Shown here: one piece after another, positions 1 through 8,311 of the stretch
How positions within the stretch are numbered: position 1 is the stretch's first letter
Layout: every line of letters begins with the position of its first letter
From: Rhizobium sp. WSM4643
GTDB lineage: Bacteria > Pseudomonadota > Alphaproteobacteria > Rhizobiales > Rhizobiaceae
Assembly: GCF_025152745.1 (NCBI RefSeq)
Contig: NZ_CP104040.1
Coordinates: 3,654,501 to 3,718,500 of the forward strand
Direction: 5' to 3'
Length of the DNA: 64,000 nt
Translations under genes and position numbers: made by a program
Notes under the pieces: generated by a model
Told to the model about the DNA's origin: nothing
The model's input: the letters and a program-made list of their open reading frames with translations, nothing else
Database searches by the model: none

Positions 1-222
1 GGGCGCAAACAATCCGGAACGCTGCAGGTCGGCGGCAATCACTTGCGACACCTGCGCGCCCATATCGCCCTGGAGGAAGTCCGTCACTGCAATCGGCAAC
101 GGCTGAACGTTGCCCTTGTTGATATTGATCTCGACGAGAGCGTTCGCCGGCGTCGCGAACGCGGCAACGGTCATCAGACCCGCAGCGACCATAATGGCGC
201 GGAAGAAGGAACACTTTTTCAT
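1..222 (-). CDS. tolB: TolB, Tol-Pal periplasmic beta-propeller protein (N-terminal part)
   Basis: The first 74 codons are present; the gene runs off the window at position 1. The product starts with a basic stretch and a hydrophobic signal peptide ending near ATPANA, followed by [20 protein letters not shown], the start of the TolB N-terminal domain that reaches TolA. It begins 21 nt after the tolA stop, in the usual tolQRAB order. In the periplasm TolB links Pal/peptidoglycan with the TolA inner-membrane complex during cell constriction. Identification rests on the N-terminus plus position and is secure; nothing can be said about the propeller domain. Confidence 0.92.
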   Translation of the reverse strand, partial: MKKCSFFRAIMVAAGLMTVAAFATPANALVEININKGNVQPLPIAVTDFLQGDMGAQVSQVIAADLQRSGLFAP

Positions 223-243
223 GGAGGAAAAGCCTTTCAGCAT

Positions 244-1380
244 TTAGATTCCTAGATCGCTAGGGTCGAAGTTCACGACAACTTCGTTCCAGGCGTCGTA
301 TTTGTCTTTCGGGAGCGACGAGAAAGGGGCCGATTTCATGATGGCGCGATAGGCCCCCCCGGCAAGCGCCCGGCGAGTAGATTCATTATCGCCACCAACC
401 GCCTCTACCTCCGGCTCACCGACGATATTGCCGTCCTGGTCGAGCTTCATATGCACTTTGATGCGCACGTCGCCCATGCCTTCCATGCCGGGAATAACCG
501 ACCAATTGCCGGCGATGGCGCTCTTCAGCGCGTCCATCTCGCTCATGGAAAGCTTTGAGCCGCCATTGCTCTTCTTCGCGCCGAGCGATGCCTCCTGCGT
601 CGAACGTTTGGCGCCGCCAGCGGAAGGGTCGGTCTTGTTCAGCAACGCCGCAACCTCGTCGGCATTGAAATCGCTCTTCATCGACGAGGCCGATTTCGCA
701 GTCTCCTGCTTCTGATCGGCCTTCTTCTTTTCGGTCGGCTTCTCGGCAGCCTTCGGCTGGTCGGCTGTCTTTTCCGGCGGCTTTTCGGCGGGCTTCTGTG
801 GTTCCGGCGGTTTCACCTGCGGCTTGGCGACGGGCGTCGGCACATTGTCCGGCAGCGCCTCGGCATCGGGCTTCGGCGGCTCCTCCGGCTTGGCCTGCTC
901 TTCCGGCGGTTTTTCCTCGGGCTTCGGCGGCGTTACTTCCGCCGGCTTCGGCGGAGGAATCGAGGCGACCTCCTTCGGCTGCTCGACTTCCGTTTCCTCC
1001 TTGACGATCTCCTTGACGTCATTCGGCTTAGGATCGATCTTCGGCATCGGCTTTTCGCTTGAATTCGCAGCGGCAGCCTCCGTATTGCTGGGCTTGGCAT
1101 TCGGCACCGGAGGCATCTTCAGATCGACATTGTTGTCGCCGGCATTCTCGGCCGGCTGCGCGATCGGCGGCCGCGTCGTCGGCACCGGCGCGGAAGTCTC
1201 CTTCTTCGGAGCCTTCTTGTCGCCTTGCTGCATCTGGGTAATGGATTCCACCGGCACCAGATCGACCGGCATCGCCTCGAAATCCTCCACCTTGAAAGAT
1301 TCCGGCGCGCTAAGCGACACCAGCGCCCAGGTAAGCACCAGCCCGTGCAAAACAACAGATGTGACGACGCTGGCCTTCAT
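244..1380 (-). CDS. tolA: TolA, Tol-Pal energy transducer
   Basis: 378 aa. A short N-terminal segment with one membrane helix (about residues 7-25) is followed by a long Pro/Lys/Glu-rich periplasmic linker (about 50-260) and a C-terminal TonB/TolA-like domain (about 275-378, containing GNWSVIPGMEGMGDVRIKV). TolA spans the periplasm and carries the proton-motive-force signal from TolQ-TolR to TolB/Pal. It lies 8 nt after tolR and upstream of tolB, so it is one transcript. The low-complexity linker reads open on the opposite strand too, which gives long spurious ORFs there. Confidence 0.93.
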   Translation of the reverse strand: MKASVVTSVVLHGLVLTWALVSLSAPESFKVEDFEAMPVDLVPVESITQMQQGDKKAPKKETSAPVPTTRPPIAQPAENAGDNNVDLKMPPVPNAKPSNTEAAAANSSEKPMPKIDPKPNDVKEIVKEETEVEQPKEVASIPPPKPAEVTPPKPEEKPPEEQAKPEEPPKPDAEALPDNVPTPVAKPQVKPPEPQKPAEKPPEKTADQPKAAEKPTEKKKADQKQETAKSASSMKSDFNADEVAALLNKTDPSAGGAKRSTQEASLGAKKSNGGSKLSMSEMDALKSAIAGNWSVIPGMEGMGDVRIKVHMKLDQDGNIVGEPEVEAVGGDNESTRRALAGGAYRAIMKSAPFSSLPKDKYDAWNEVVVNFDPSDLGI

Positions 1381-1388
1381 TTTGAGCG

Positions 1389-1841
1389 CTATTGGTCCTT
1401 CTTCTGCTGCGTCACGAGGCCGATATTCTTGAAGCCTGCACCCTGGATACGGGCCATGACGTCGGCGATGACGCCATAAGGCGCGGTCGCGTCGCCGCGC
1501 ACAAAGATCCGTTCGTTATAACCGGTGGTGGCGATCGCCTCGAGCTTGGCGGCGATCTCCACGGCCGGGATCGACGTTTCCTGCAGGAACACCTGGCCAT
1601 CATTCTTGACGGAAATGGTGATCGGCTGCGTCTCGGAATTCAGCGCCTTGGCCTGCGTTTCCGGCAGGTCGATCGGCACGCCGACGGTCATCATCGGTGC
1701 CGCGACCATGAAGATGATCAAAAGCACCAGCATGACGTCAACGAGCGGCGTCACGTTGATTTCGGAAATCACGGCCCTGTTCCGACCGCCGCGACGGCGG
1801 CGTCCGCCGCCTCCGCCATTGCCTCCAACAGCCATACCCAT
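1389..1841 (-). CDS. tolR: TolR, Tol-Pal stator subunit
   Basis: 150 aa. A glycine/arginine-rich cytoplasmic tail (about 1-24) precedes a single transmembrane helix with the motif TPLVDVMLVLLIIFMV, whose Asp is the conserved proton-pathway residue of the ExbD/TolR family. The rest is the periplasmic ExbD/TolR domain. It forms the ion-conducting motor with TolQ and works on TolA. The gene lies 18 nt downstream of tolQ and 8 nt upstream of tolA. Confidence 0.95.
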   Translation of the reverse strand: MGMAVGGNGGGGGRRRRGGRNRAVISEINVTPLVDVMLVLLIIFMVAAPMMTVGVPIDLPETQAKALNSETQPITISVKNDGQVFLQETSIPAVEIAAKLEAIATTGYNERIFVRGDATAPYGVIADVMARIQGAGFKNIGLVTQQKKDQ

Positions 1842-1859
1842 GTGAGAATACTCCGTTGG

Positions 1860-2579
1860 TTACTGAGCGGCAGCGCGCGGCTGCAGTTTCTCGTCGATCT
1901 GGCGCGAAAGTATGGCGGAGAATTCATCCGCGAAACCTTCCATTCGACCCGAGAGCTTGCCGACATCGGCAGAGAACTTGTTGTAGGCGATAACTGCCGG
2001 GATAGCGGCGACGAGGCCGATCGCGGTGGCAAGCAGCGCTTCGGCGATACCGGGCGCGACGACCGCAAGGTTGGTCGACTTCGAACCGGCAATCGCCTGG
2101 AACGAGGTCATGATACCGACGACCGTGCCGAAGAGACCGATGAACGGACCGGCTGAGCCGATGGTCGCGAGCGACCCGAGACGGGCGCCGAGAAATTCGG
2201 ATTCACGGGCGAGCGTCACGTCCATCGCACGATCGATACGCATCTGCAGGCCGATCGGCGAGCGGGCGCCGCGTTCGAAGGATTTCTTCCATTCGCGCAT
2301 GGCAGCCACGAAGATTGCCGCGAGCCCCGTATTGTTGCGTTCCGACAGCGAGCGGTAGAGTTCTTCGAGCGACTGGCCCGACCAGAACACCTGTTCGAAC
2401 TTGTCGAACTGGCGCCGCGCGCGGCCATAGGCCAGGTATTTGTCGATGACGATCGCCCAAGTCCACACCGAGGCTGCGATAAGCCCGAGCATGACGAGCT
2501 TGACGACGATGCCGGCCTGCATGAAAAGCGACCAGAGGCTGACGTCCGTCGCTGCTGCTGCCAATCCTATTTGTTCCAT
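1860..2579 (-). CDS. tolQ: TolQ, Tol-Pal proton channel subunit
   Basis: 239 aa from the ATG at 2579 (MEQIGLAAAATDVSLWSLF); the open frame extends 17 codons further but that part does not look like TolQ. The MotA/TolQ/ExbB domain has a first helix near residues 20-40 and two conserved helices in the second half (IGSAGPFIGLFGTVVGIM and LLATAIGLVAAIPAVIAYN). It is an inner-membrane proton channel, first gene of tolQRAB. The Shine-Dalgarno (GGA, about 5 nt upstream) is weak, so the start is probable, not proven. Confidence 0.93.
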   Translation of the reverse strand: MEQIGLAAAATDVSLWSLFMQAGIVVKLVMLGLIAASVWTWAIVIDKYLAYGRARRQFDKFEQVFWSGQSLEELYRSLSERNNTGLAAIFVAAMREWKKSFERGARSPIGLQMRIDRAMDVTLARESEFLGARLGSLATIGSAGPFIGLFGTVVGIMTSFQAIAGSKSTNLAVVAPGIAEALLATAIGLVAAIPAVIAYNKFSADVGKLSGRMEGFADEFSAILSRQIDEKLQPRAAAQ

Positions 2580-2954
2580 TGGTCCAAAATCCCCGAATCC
2601 AAACGCCCGGTGCTGGACCGGGCGGCACAAACTGATCTCGCAAGAAGTGTCCGGCGGCCGCCGCCCAAAGCCCTGGTCAAACTTCCAAGCTCATCTTCCG
2701 CCTTCTTGCCGTCAAATTTGGTCAAAGGAAGGCGTGCACCGCACAAACTCCGACTTTCCCAGTAAGACACTATTATGGTTAATAGATCGTTAGTGCCGGA
2801 CTGTGACAGTAAGCCTGTATTTGGAAGATTTCGTTCCATGGATTACTTGACCGGAGCAAGGTCCGGCTGCCGAAAGAGCGCTCATCCTGCGGCGCGGGAA
2901 TTCCTTCACATAAAGTTCAAGTTTTGACAAGGTCCGATTTTTCGGCAATTCGGA
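2580..2954. other. Intergenic region between ybgC and tolQ
   Basis: 375 nt without a supportable gene. It should hold the tolQRAB promoter, reading leftwards. The only specific signal I see is a CtrA-like box at 2779-2793, described separately. A weak hairpin near 2928-2954, just after the ybgC stop, could end ybgC transcription, but it lacks a good T-run. Confidence 0.5.
2779..2793. promoter_or_regulatory. CtrA-like box upstream of tolQ
   Basis: TTAATAGATCGTTAG on the plus strand is TTAA-N7-TTAG, one base from the CtrA consensus TTAA-N7-TTAA; read on the minus strand it contains TTAACCAT. It is about 200 nt upstream of the tolQ start. Cell-cycle control of Tol-Pal would make sense because the complex acts at division, but a single imperfect box is weak evidence. 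Confidence 0.3.
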
Positions 2955-3410
2955 CTATAGCGGCGTGCTGCCTTCCAGGAATTTCGCTGCCAGTGTTTCC
3001 GGCAACCGCCTCGGCCGCCCTCGAGCGTTGATGACGGCGATGATCACCCTGGCGGCGATCAGCAGCGTCTCGCCCGAGCGGATCTGCTGATTGAGCACCA
3101 TTTTGGCGCCGCCGGCTTTTTCCGTATGCGTCAGGATCGTCAGGACATCGTCCATGCGCGCCGGGCTCTTGAAGTCGATCTCCATGCGGTGGACGACGAA
3201 GACGAGGCCCTCCTCGTCGGCGGTGACGAGCTCGCGCTGCTCGACGCCGAGGCAGCGCAGATAATCGGTGCGGCCGCGCTCCAGGAAATGCAGGTAGCGG
3301 GCGTGATAGACCAGGCCTGAGAAGTCCGTATCTTCATAATAGACCCGCTGGACGAGGCGGTGTCCGGCCTCCGTCAGCTCTCCCGAAATGGAAAAAGGGC
3401 GTTCCGTCAT
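2955..3410 (-). CDS. ybgC: YbgC-type acyl-CoA thioesterase (tol-pal associated)
   Basis: 151 aa hot-dog-fold thioesterase. The signature YYEDTDFSGLVYHARYLHF near the N-terminus contains the catalytic Asp of the 4-hydroxybenzoyl-CoA thioesterase/YbgC family. Start chosen at the ATG at 3410 because GGAGA lies 6-10 nt upstream and the protein then matches normal family length; the 31 extra upstream codons look non-coding. It hydrolyses acyl-CoA in the cytoplasm and is the usual first member of tol-pal clusters. A 375-nt gap separates it from tolQ, so it may have its own promoter. Confidence 0.92.
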   Translation of the reverse strand: MTERPFSISGELTEAGHRLVQRVYYEDTDFSGLVYHARYLHFLERGRTDYLRCLGVEQRELVTADEEGLVFVVHRMEIDFKSPARMDDVLTILTHTEKAGGAKMVLNQQIRSGETLLIAARVIIAVINARGRPRRLPETLAAKFLEGSTPL

Positions 3411-3529
3411 AATTTTCTCCAAACTGAGGTGCCCTCTTTGGCGCAACGCTTCCAGACAGGCAAGCATTGAATAACTGTCACAATTCCTAACTATTCCCGA
3501 CAACGAGCGACCAATCAGGAGACGATGCG

Positions 3530-4750
3530 ATGAAGATTGCGGTTATGGGCGGAGACGGTTTCATTGGTTGGCCAACATCGCTGCATCTCTCCGATGCCGG
3601 TCACGACGTCCATATCCTCGACAATCTTTCGCGCCGCTGGATCGACACCGAACTCGGCGTGCAGTCGCTGACGCCGATGGATTCGATCCAGGAGCGAACC
3701 CGCATCTGGCATGCTGAAACTGGGCGCCGCATCCACTTCAATCTGATCGATCTCGCCAAGGATTACGAACTCCTGAAGAACTGGCTTTCCGAACATCGCC
3801 CGGATGCCGTCATCCATTTCGCCGAGCAGCGGGCCGCGCCCTATTCGATGAAGAGCGACCGCCACAAGAACTACACGGTGAACAACAATGTCAGCGCCAC
3901 GCACAACCTGCTGAACGCGCTGACGGAGCTCAATCTCGATACCCATCTCATCCATCTCGGCACCATGGGCGTCTACGGCTATTCAACGGTCGGCGCGGCG
4001 ATCCCCGAGGGTTACCTGCCGGTCGGCATCGAAACCGCAGCCGGCGATATGGTCAACCAGGAGATCCTCTACCCGTCCAATCCCGGCTCGATCTATCACA
4101 TGACCAAGTGCCTGGATCAGCTTCTCTTCCAGTTCTACGCGAGGAATGATGGTCTCAGGATCACCGATCTGCACCAGGGCATCGTCTGGGGCACGCATAC
4201 CGAGCAGACACGCCGCCACACGCAGCTGATCAACCGTTTCGACTACGACGGCGATTATGGCACGGTGCTGAACCGCTTCCTCATCCAGGCGGCGATCGGC
4301 TATCCGCTGACGGTGCACGGCACCGGCGGCCAGACGCGCGCCTTCATCCATATCCAGGATTCGGTGCGCTGCATCGAGCTGGCGCTGAAAAACCCGCCGG
4401 CGCGCGGCGCCCGCGTCGAGATCTTCAACCAGATGACGGAAACCCACCGGGTGCGCGACCTCGCCGAGATGATCGCCAGGATGAGCGGCGCCAAGATTGC
4501 CTGGCTGCCCAACCCGCGCAAGGAAGCCGCCGAGAACGAGCTGATCGTCCGGTCCGAAAAATTCCGCGATCTCGGCCTCGACCCGATCACGCTGGAAGCA
4601 GGCCTGCTCGGCGAAATCGTCGACGTGGCGAAGAAATTCGCCTATCGCGTCGACCGCGCACGCGTGCCGGCCGTCTCCGCCTGGACCAAGGATATCGCCG
4701 CGACGATCAATCACGATCCGGAAGGCAAGCGGTTGAAGTCGGTGTCGTGA
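3530..4750 (+). CDS. sqdB: SqdB, UDP-sulfoquinovose synthase
   Basis: 406 aa extended short-chain dehydrogenase/epimerase. The dinucleotide-binding GGDGFIGWP starts at residue 7; catalytic Thr145 (LGTMGVYG) and the Tyr189/Lys193 pair (IYHMTK) are present. It makes UDP-sulfoquinovose from UDP-glucose and sulfite for the sulfolipid SQDG. An AGGAG sequence lies about 8 nt before the ATG. The next two genes match the rhizobial sqdB-sqdD-sqdC order, which fixes the assignment. About 330 nt containing a large inverted repeat separates it from sqdD. Confidence 0.95.
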   Translation: MKIAVMGGDGFIGWPTSLHLSDAGHDVHILDNLSRRWIDTELGVQSLTPMDSIQERTRIWHAETGRRIHFNLIDLAKDYELLKNWLSEHRPDAVIHFAEQRAAPYSMKSDRHKNYTVNNNVSATHNLLNALTELNLDTHLIHLGTMGVYGYSTVGAAIPEGYLPVGIETAAGDMVNQEILYPSNPGSIYHMTKCLDQLLFQFYARNDGLRITDLHQGIVWGTHTEQTRRHTQLINRFDYDGDYGTVLNRFLIQAAIGYPLTVHGTGGQTRAFIHIQDSVRCIELALKNPPARGARVEIFNQMTETHRVRDLAEMIARMSGAKIAWLPNPRKEAAENELIVRSEKFRDLGLDPITLEAGLLGEIVDVAKKFAYRVDRARVPAVSAWTKDIAATINHDPEGKRLKSVS

Positions 4751-4836
4751 GTGCGGGCGTGTTCATATTGGAAGGCTCCATAGAGACTCCCTCACCAAGT
4801 CACTTTATGTGGGAAGGAGACGGCATACAGTGTGAG

Positions 4837-5007
4837 CCCCCCTCTGCCCTGCCGGGCATCTCCCCCACAGGTGGGGAGATCACAAGCGGCTCGCACTTCC
4901 CACCCATTTACCGTTTCGCTGTGCTGGGCGCCGGTTGCTGGGGGAAGTCGTCGCGCCTAGCTAATCTCCCCACCTGTGGGGGAGATGCCCGGCAGGGCAG
5001 AGGGGGG
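4837..5007. repeat. Perfect 44-bp inverted repeat inside the sqd operon
   Basis: Left arm 4837-4880 and right arm 4964-5007 are exact reverse complements (44/44), separated by 83 nt. Each arm contains smaller internal palindromes (CTGCCCTGCCGGGC; CCCCCACAGGTGGGG). The layout and base composition resemble the RIME-type intergenic mosaic elements known from rhizobia; the family name is an inference. It fills most of the sqdB-sqdD gap and would form a very stable RNA hairpin in the operon transcript. Confidence 0.9.
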
Positions 5008-5078
5008 TGGCCACGGCACACCCTCTTCTCCATCCCGTCCTTGGGCCTGATCAAGGACAGAAACAAGGAAGTGTGGTA

Positions 5079-5918
5079 GTGGCTAACGTAACCACGCAAC
5101 CGCCTCATCGCTTCGCCTATGTCACGCTCGTCACCAATGCCGACTACGTCATGGGCGCGACCGCGCTTGCCCGCTCCCTGCGCCGAACCAGCACCAGCGC
5201 CGACATCGTCGTCCTCCACACCGGCGGCGTCGATGCAGCCGCCCTCGCGCCCCTGAAAGCGCTCGACTGCCGCCTGATCGAAGTCGAGCATTTGCCGCTC
5301 TCCGAGGCCTTCAACGAGCGCCACGCCCGCGGTCAGCTCCATTCGACAGCCCCTTTCACCAAGGGCCGCAAGCCGGATTTTCATTCGCCGCTCGACAATT
5401 TCTGCAAGCTCAGGCTCTGGCAACTCGTCGAATATCAGCGCTGCGTCTTCATCGACGCCGACGCCCTCGTACTGAAAAACGTCGACAGGCTCTTCCTCTA
5501 TCCGGAGTTTTCCGCCGCCCCCAATGTCTACGAAAGCCTCGCCGACTTCCGCCGCATGAATTCCGGCGTCTTCGTCGCCACGCCCTCGCATGACACATTC
5601 CGGCACATGCTCGAAAGGCTTGACAGGCTGGACGCTTTCTGGCGGCGCACCGATCAGACCTTTCTCGAGACGTTCTTCCCGCATTGGCACGGCCTGCCGG
5701 TTTATTTCAACATGCTGCAATATGTATGGTTCACCATGCCGGAGCTTTGGGACTGGAAGAGCATTTCGATCCTGCACTACCAGTATGAAAAACCGTGGGA
5801 AAAGGATCATCCCAAGGCAGCGCAACTACAACCTTTGATCGATCTGTGGCACAGTTTCCACGATGGCGGGGATGTGCCTGAGGTGACGGCGCTGGACAAT
5901 CCGGAAGGGGCAGCATGA
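5079..5918 (+). CDS. sqdD: SqdD, GT8-family glycosyltransferase of sulfolipid synthesis
   Basis: 279 aa from the GTG at 5079, chosen because AAGGAAG lies 7 nt upstream. The open frame reaches back into the repeat element but that part is not expected to be coding. It is a glycogenin-like GT8 transferase: conserved YVTLVTNADYVMGA at the N-terminus and the metal-binding DAD in CVFIDADALVLKNVD near residue 127. SqdD is thought to transfer sulfoquinovose towards the lipid acceptor. Its stop overlaps the sqdC start (ATGA), so translation is coupled. Confidence 0.9.
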   Translation: MANVTTQPPHRFAYVTLVTNADYVMGATALARSLRRTSTSADIVVLHTGGVDAAALAPLKALDCRLIEVEHLPLSEAFNERHARGQLHSTAPFTKGRKPDFHSPLDNFCKLRLWQLVEYQRCVFIDADALVLKNVDRLFLYPEFSAAPNVYESLADFRRMNSGVFVATPSHDTFRHMLERLDRLDAFWRRTDQTFLETFFPHWHGLPVYFNMLQYVWFTMPELWDWKSISILHYQYEKPWEKDHPKAAQLQPLIDLWHSFHDGGDVPEVTALDNPEGAA

Positions 5919-6832
5919 AGGTACTGGTGTCGGGTGGAACGGGTCTTGTCGGCCGGTATGTGGTCGAGGAACTGCTGGCCGCCGGATATCAGGTGATCGT
6001 CGGCGGGCGCCGCGCGCCACTGCCCCGCCTCTTCTCCCGCCCGGTCGAGTTCGCAGCGCTTTCGCTCGATCCCGACAAGGATCAGATCGATGTCTTCGAT
6101 GACGCCTATTTCTTCGTCCACGCCGCTTTCAGCCATGTCCCGGGCAAATATCGCGGCGGCGAGGGCAACGATCCGAAGACCTTCCACAGGTTGAACCTTG
6201 ACGGCACCGTTCGGCTTTTCGAAGCCGCCAAACGCGCCGGCACGCGCCGCTGCGTCTTCCTGTCCAGCCGCGCCGCCTATGGCGAACACCCGCCAGGAAC
6301 CGAACTGACGGAGACGATGCTGGCCAAGCCCGAAACACTCTACGGCCAGGTCAAACTCGATGCCGAACGGGCGCTTGCCCATCTCTCGACGCCTGGTTTT
6401 GCCGGCGCAAGCCTGAGGCCGACCGGCGTCTATGGCGATCTCTCGCCGAACAAATGGGACGGCCTCATCGCCGACTACCTCGCCGGCCGCCCGGTTGTTG
6501 CCCGCGTGGGAACCGAGGTTCACGGCCGCGATCTCGGGCGGGCGGTACGGCTGATGCTGGAGACGGAAAGCACCCGCATCTCCGGCGAGGTCTTCAACGT
6601 CTCGGACATGTCGGTCGACACGCGCGATATCCTTTCACGCATCCGCCGAGAGACGGGCTGTCGGCACGCGCTGCCGGCCGCTGCCGATAGTGCCGCGCTC
6701 AACCCCATGAACACTACGAAAATCCGCGCGCTCGGCTGGGCGCCCGGCGGAGTGCCTCTGTTCGAGGAGACGATGCAGCGGCTGGCCGCTGCGCTTCCCG
6801 AATCCCCAAGACACAGTTCCACGCAAGTCTGA
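5915..6832 (+). CDS. sqdC: SqdC, NAD(P)-dependent epimerase/dehydratase family protein
   Basis: 305 aa atypical extended SDR. SGGTGLVGRYV at residues 5-15 is the nucleotide-binding loop; the active-site region reads SSRAAYGE and TLYGQVK (Tyr-x-x-x-Lys as YGQVK). It is the third gene of the sqdBDC operon and overlaps sqdD by 4 nt. In related bacteria sqdC contributes to SQDG formation but its exact reaction is not settled; I name it mainly by position plus fold. Confidence 0.85.
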   Translation: MKVLVSGGTGLVGRYVVEELLAAGYQVIVGGRRAPLPRLFSRPVEFAALSLDPDKDQIDVFDDAYFFVHAAFSHVPGKYRGGEGNDPKTFHRLNLDGTVRLFEAAKRAGTRRCVFLSSRAAYGEHPPGTELTETMLAKPETLYGQVKLDAERALAHLSTPGFAGASLRPTGVYGDLSPNKWDGLIADYLAGRPVVARVGTEVHGRDLGRAVRLMLETESTRISGEVFNVSDMSVDTRDILSRIRRETGCRHALPAAADSAALNPMNTTKIRALGWAPGGVPLFEETMQRLAAALPESPRHSSTQV

Positions 6833-6892
6833 CGTTGCAGAATGCGCCCGAATTGCAATCGGGGGCCCGAATTAAAGATCGGGGAATTGTCC

Positions 6893-7603
6893 ATGCAGAT
6901 CGCAACCACGTCTGCCTCCATCATCTTGCGCGGCACGTCTTCGGCGGCAGCCATTTCAGCCGCCGGAACCGAGACCGATCAAGGCGTGCTGAAGCTGCAG
7001 CGCGCCACCCAGGCGCTGCAGCAGATGCGCCAGACCTTGGCGAACTCGGGAGACGAGGCCAAGGCGAAGGCGCAACGCAAGCTCGAAGAGGCAAAGCAGC
7101 AGTTGGAGATGCTGCGCAGCTCCAACATGGCTCCGGAGGTGGTCGCCCGGCTGGCCGCCGAACTCGCGCGCAAGGTCGGCACCGCCGCCTCCGAATTCGC
7201 ATCATCAGTCGCGGCCGACAGCGCGGCAACGGCTGTTCCGGTGGATGCAACAACCACGGATGCGACAGCAGTCGCAACCAGCGGGGCCGCCGCTGCGCTG
7301 ACGGATACTTCAGGAGAAGCTGCGGCCGGCGAGACCGGCTCCCAGGAACCAGACGCCGCCACCAACGCCCGCAACGCCTATGCCAGCGTCGCCGAGGATG
7401 CCCCGAAATTCTCGGGCATCTCGGCCGATGATCGCGAAACGATGGAAGAATTCAAGGCGGTGGTGCGCGAACTCAAGCAAGTGCTCGAAAAGGCGATGCG
7501 CGAGTTGCGGCTGCAAGATCGGCAGGCCGGAGCCAATGCCGTTCCTGATATGGCAGGCTTCTCCATCGCCGCGGCGACAATACCGACAAGCATCATCGTC
7601 TGA
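6893..7603 (+). CDS. Hypothetical coiled-coil protein
   Basis: 236 aa, family not recognised. Start set at the ATG at 6893 (MQIATTSASIILRG), with GGGGA about 8 nt upstream. Residues 30-85 are a Gln/Lys/Glu/Leu-rich helical stretch likely to form a coiled coil; 105-165 is Ala/Thr/Ser-rich and disordered-looking; 170-215 is a second charged helical segment; the C-terminal 20 residues are hydrophobic. There is no classical signal peptide or clear membrane helix. It stands alone between sqdC and the folate enzyme with about 60 nt upstream and about 115 nt downstream. Confidence 0.75.
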   Translation: MQIATTSASIILRGTSSAAAISAAGTETDQGVLKLQRATQALQQMRQTLANSGDEAKAKAQRKLEEAKQQLEMLRSSNMAPEVVARLAAELARKVGTAASEFASSVAADSAATAVPVDATTTDATAVATSGAAAALTDTSGEAAAGETGSQEPDAATNARNAYASVAEDAPKFSGISADDRETMEEFKAVVRELKQVLEKAMRELRLQDRQAGANAVPDMAGFSIAAATIPTSIIV

Positions 7604-7720
7604 CGATCGCTGCCGTCGGCGGCCGAGGCATGAAACGCGCGTGATACCGTCGCATCCGGCATTTGCATCGGACATCCCGCCGTCTATGCTCGGGTAAATC
7701 TCTCAGAACCGGCAGATCCA

Positions 7721-8308
7721 ATGACCGCGAAAGAATTGAAAGCGCAGTTGCGCAACGAGCGGCTGTCCGCCCGCGACGCTATCCCCGCCGAGAAACGCGC
7801 CTCCAAAAGCCTCGCAATGGCCGAACATGCCGGCGAGGCCGTCGGTTTTGCACTGGGTACGATCATCTCCGGCTTTCTGCCGATCCGTTCGGAGGCCGAT
7901 CTCAGGCCGCTGATGGCGCGCTTTGCCGTACGCGGTGCGCGGCTCTGCGTACCGGCAATCCTCGATCGGCAGACCATTGTCTTTCGCGAGCTGGCGGAAG
8001 GTGCGCCCCTCGTCGATACCGGTTTCGGCACGGTCGGCCCCGGCACAGATGCCGCCATTCTTGATCCCGAGATCATGCTGGTGCCGCTTTCGGCCTTCGA
8101 TATCAGAGGCCACCGCATCGGCTACGGCGCCGGCCACTACGACCGCGCCATCAGCCGGCTAAGGCAAAAAGGCCTGCATCCGAAGCTGATCGGCATTGCA
8201 TTCGACTGCCAGGAAGTGGCACATGTGCCCGCTGAGCCGCACGACATAAGCCTGGATGCCATCCTGACAGAAAGCGGCCTTCGCTTTTTTGCCTCTTGGA
8301 TTGGATAG
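7721..8308 (+). CDS. 5-formyltetrahydrofolate cyclo-ligase
   Basis: 195 aa. Converts 5-formyl-THF to 5,10-methenyl-THF with ATP in one-carbon metabolism. The C-terminal signature GHRIGYGAGHYDRAI is the conserved substrate/ATP loop, and the N-terminal KAQLRNERLSARDAI matches the family. In many proteobacteria this gene follows zapA and the 6S RNA gene; here zapA and the 6S candidate are about 26 kb away, so that linkage is broken. The next gene starts 3 nt downstream, indicating co-transcription. Confidence 0.93.
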   Translation: MTAKELKAQLRNERLSARDAIPAEKRASKSLAMAEHAGEAVGFALGTIISGFLPIRSEADLRPLMARFAVRGARLCVPAILDRQTIVFRELAEGAPLVDTGFGTVGPGTDAAILDPEIMLVPLSAFDIRGHRIGYGAGHYDRAISRLRQKGLHPKLIGIAFDCQEVAHVPAEPHDISLDAILTESGLRFFASWIG

Positions 8309-8311
8309 GGA

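Noticed and set aside
244..1432. Long plus-strand open frames opposite tolA
   Set aside because: They mirror the Pro/Lys/Glu-rich linker of TolA, have Gly/Ser/Phe-biased composition and lack ribosome sites.
4747..5079. 110-codon frame between sqdB and sqdD
   Set aside because: It coincides with the 44-bp inverted repeat and has no family resemblance.
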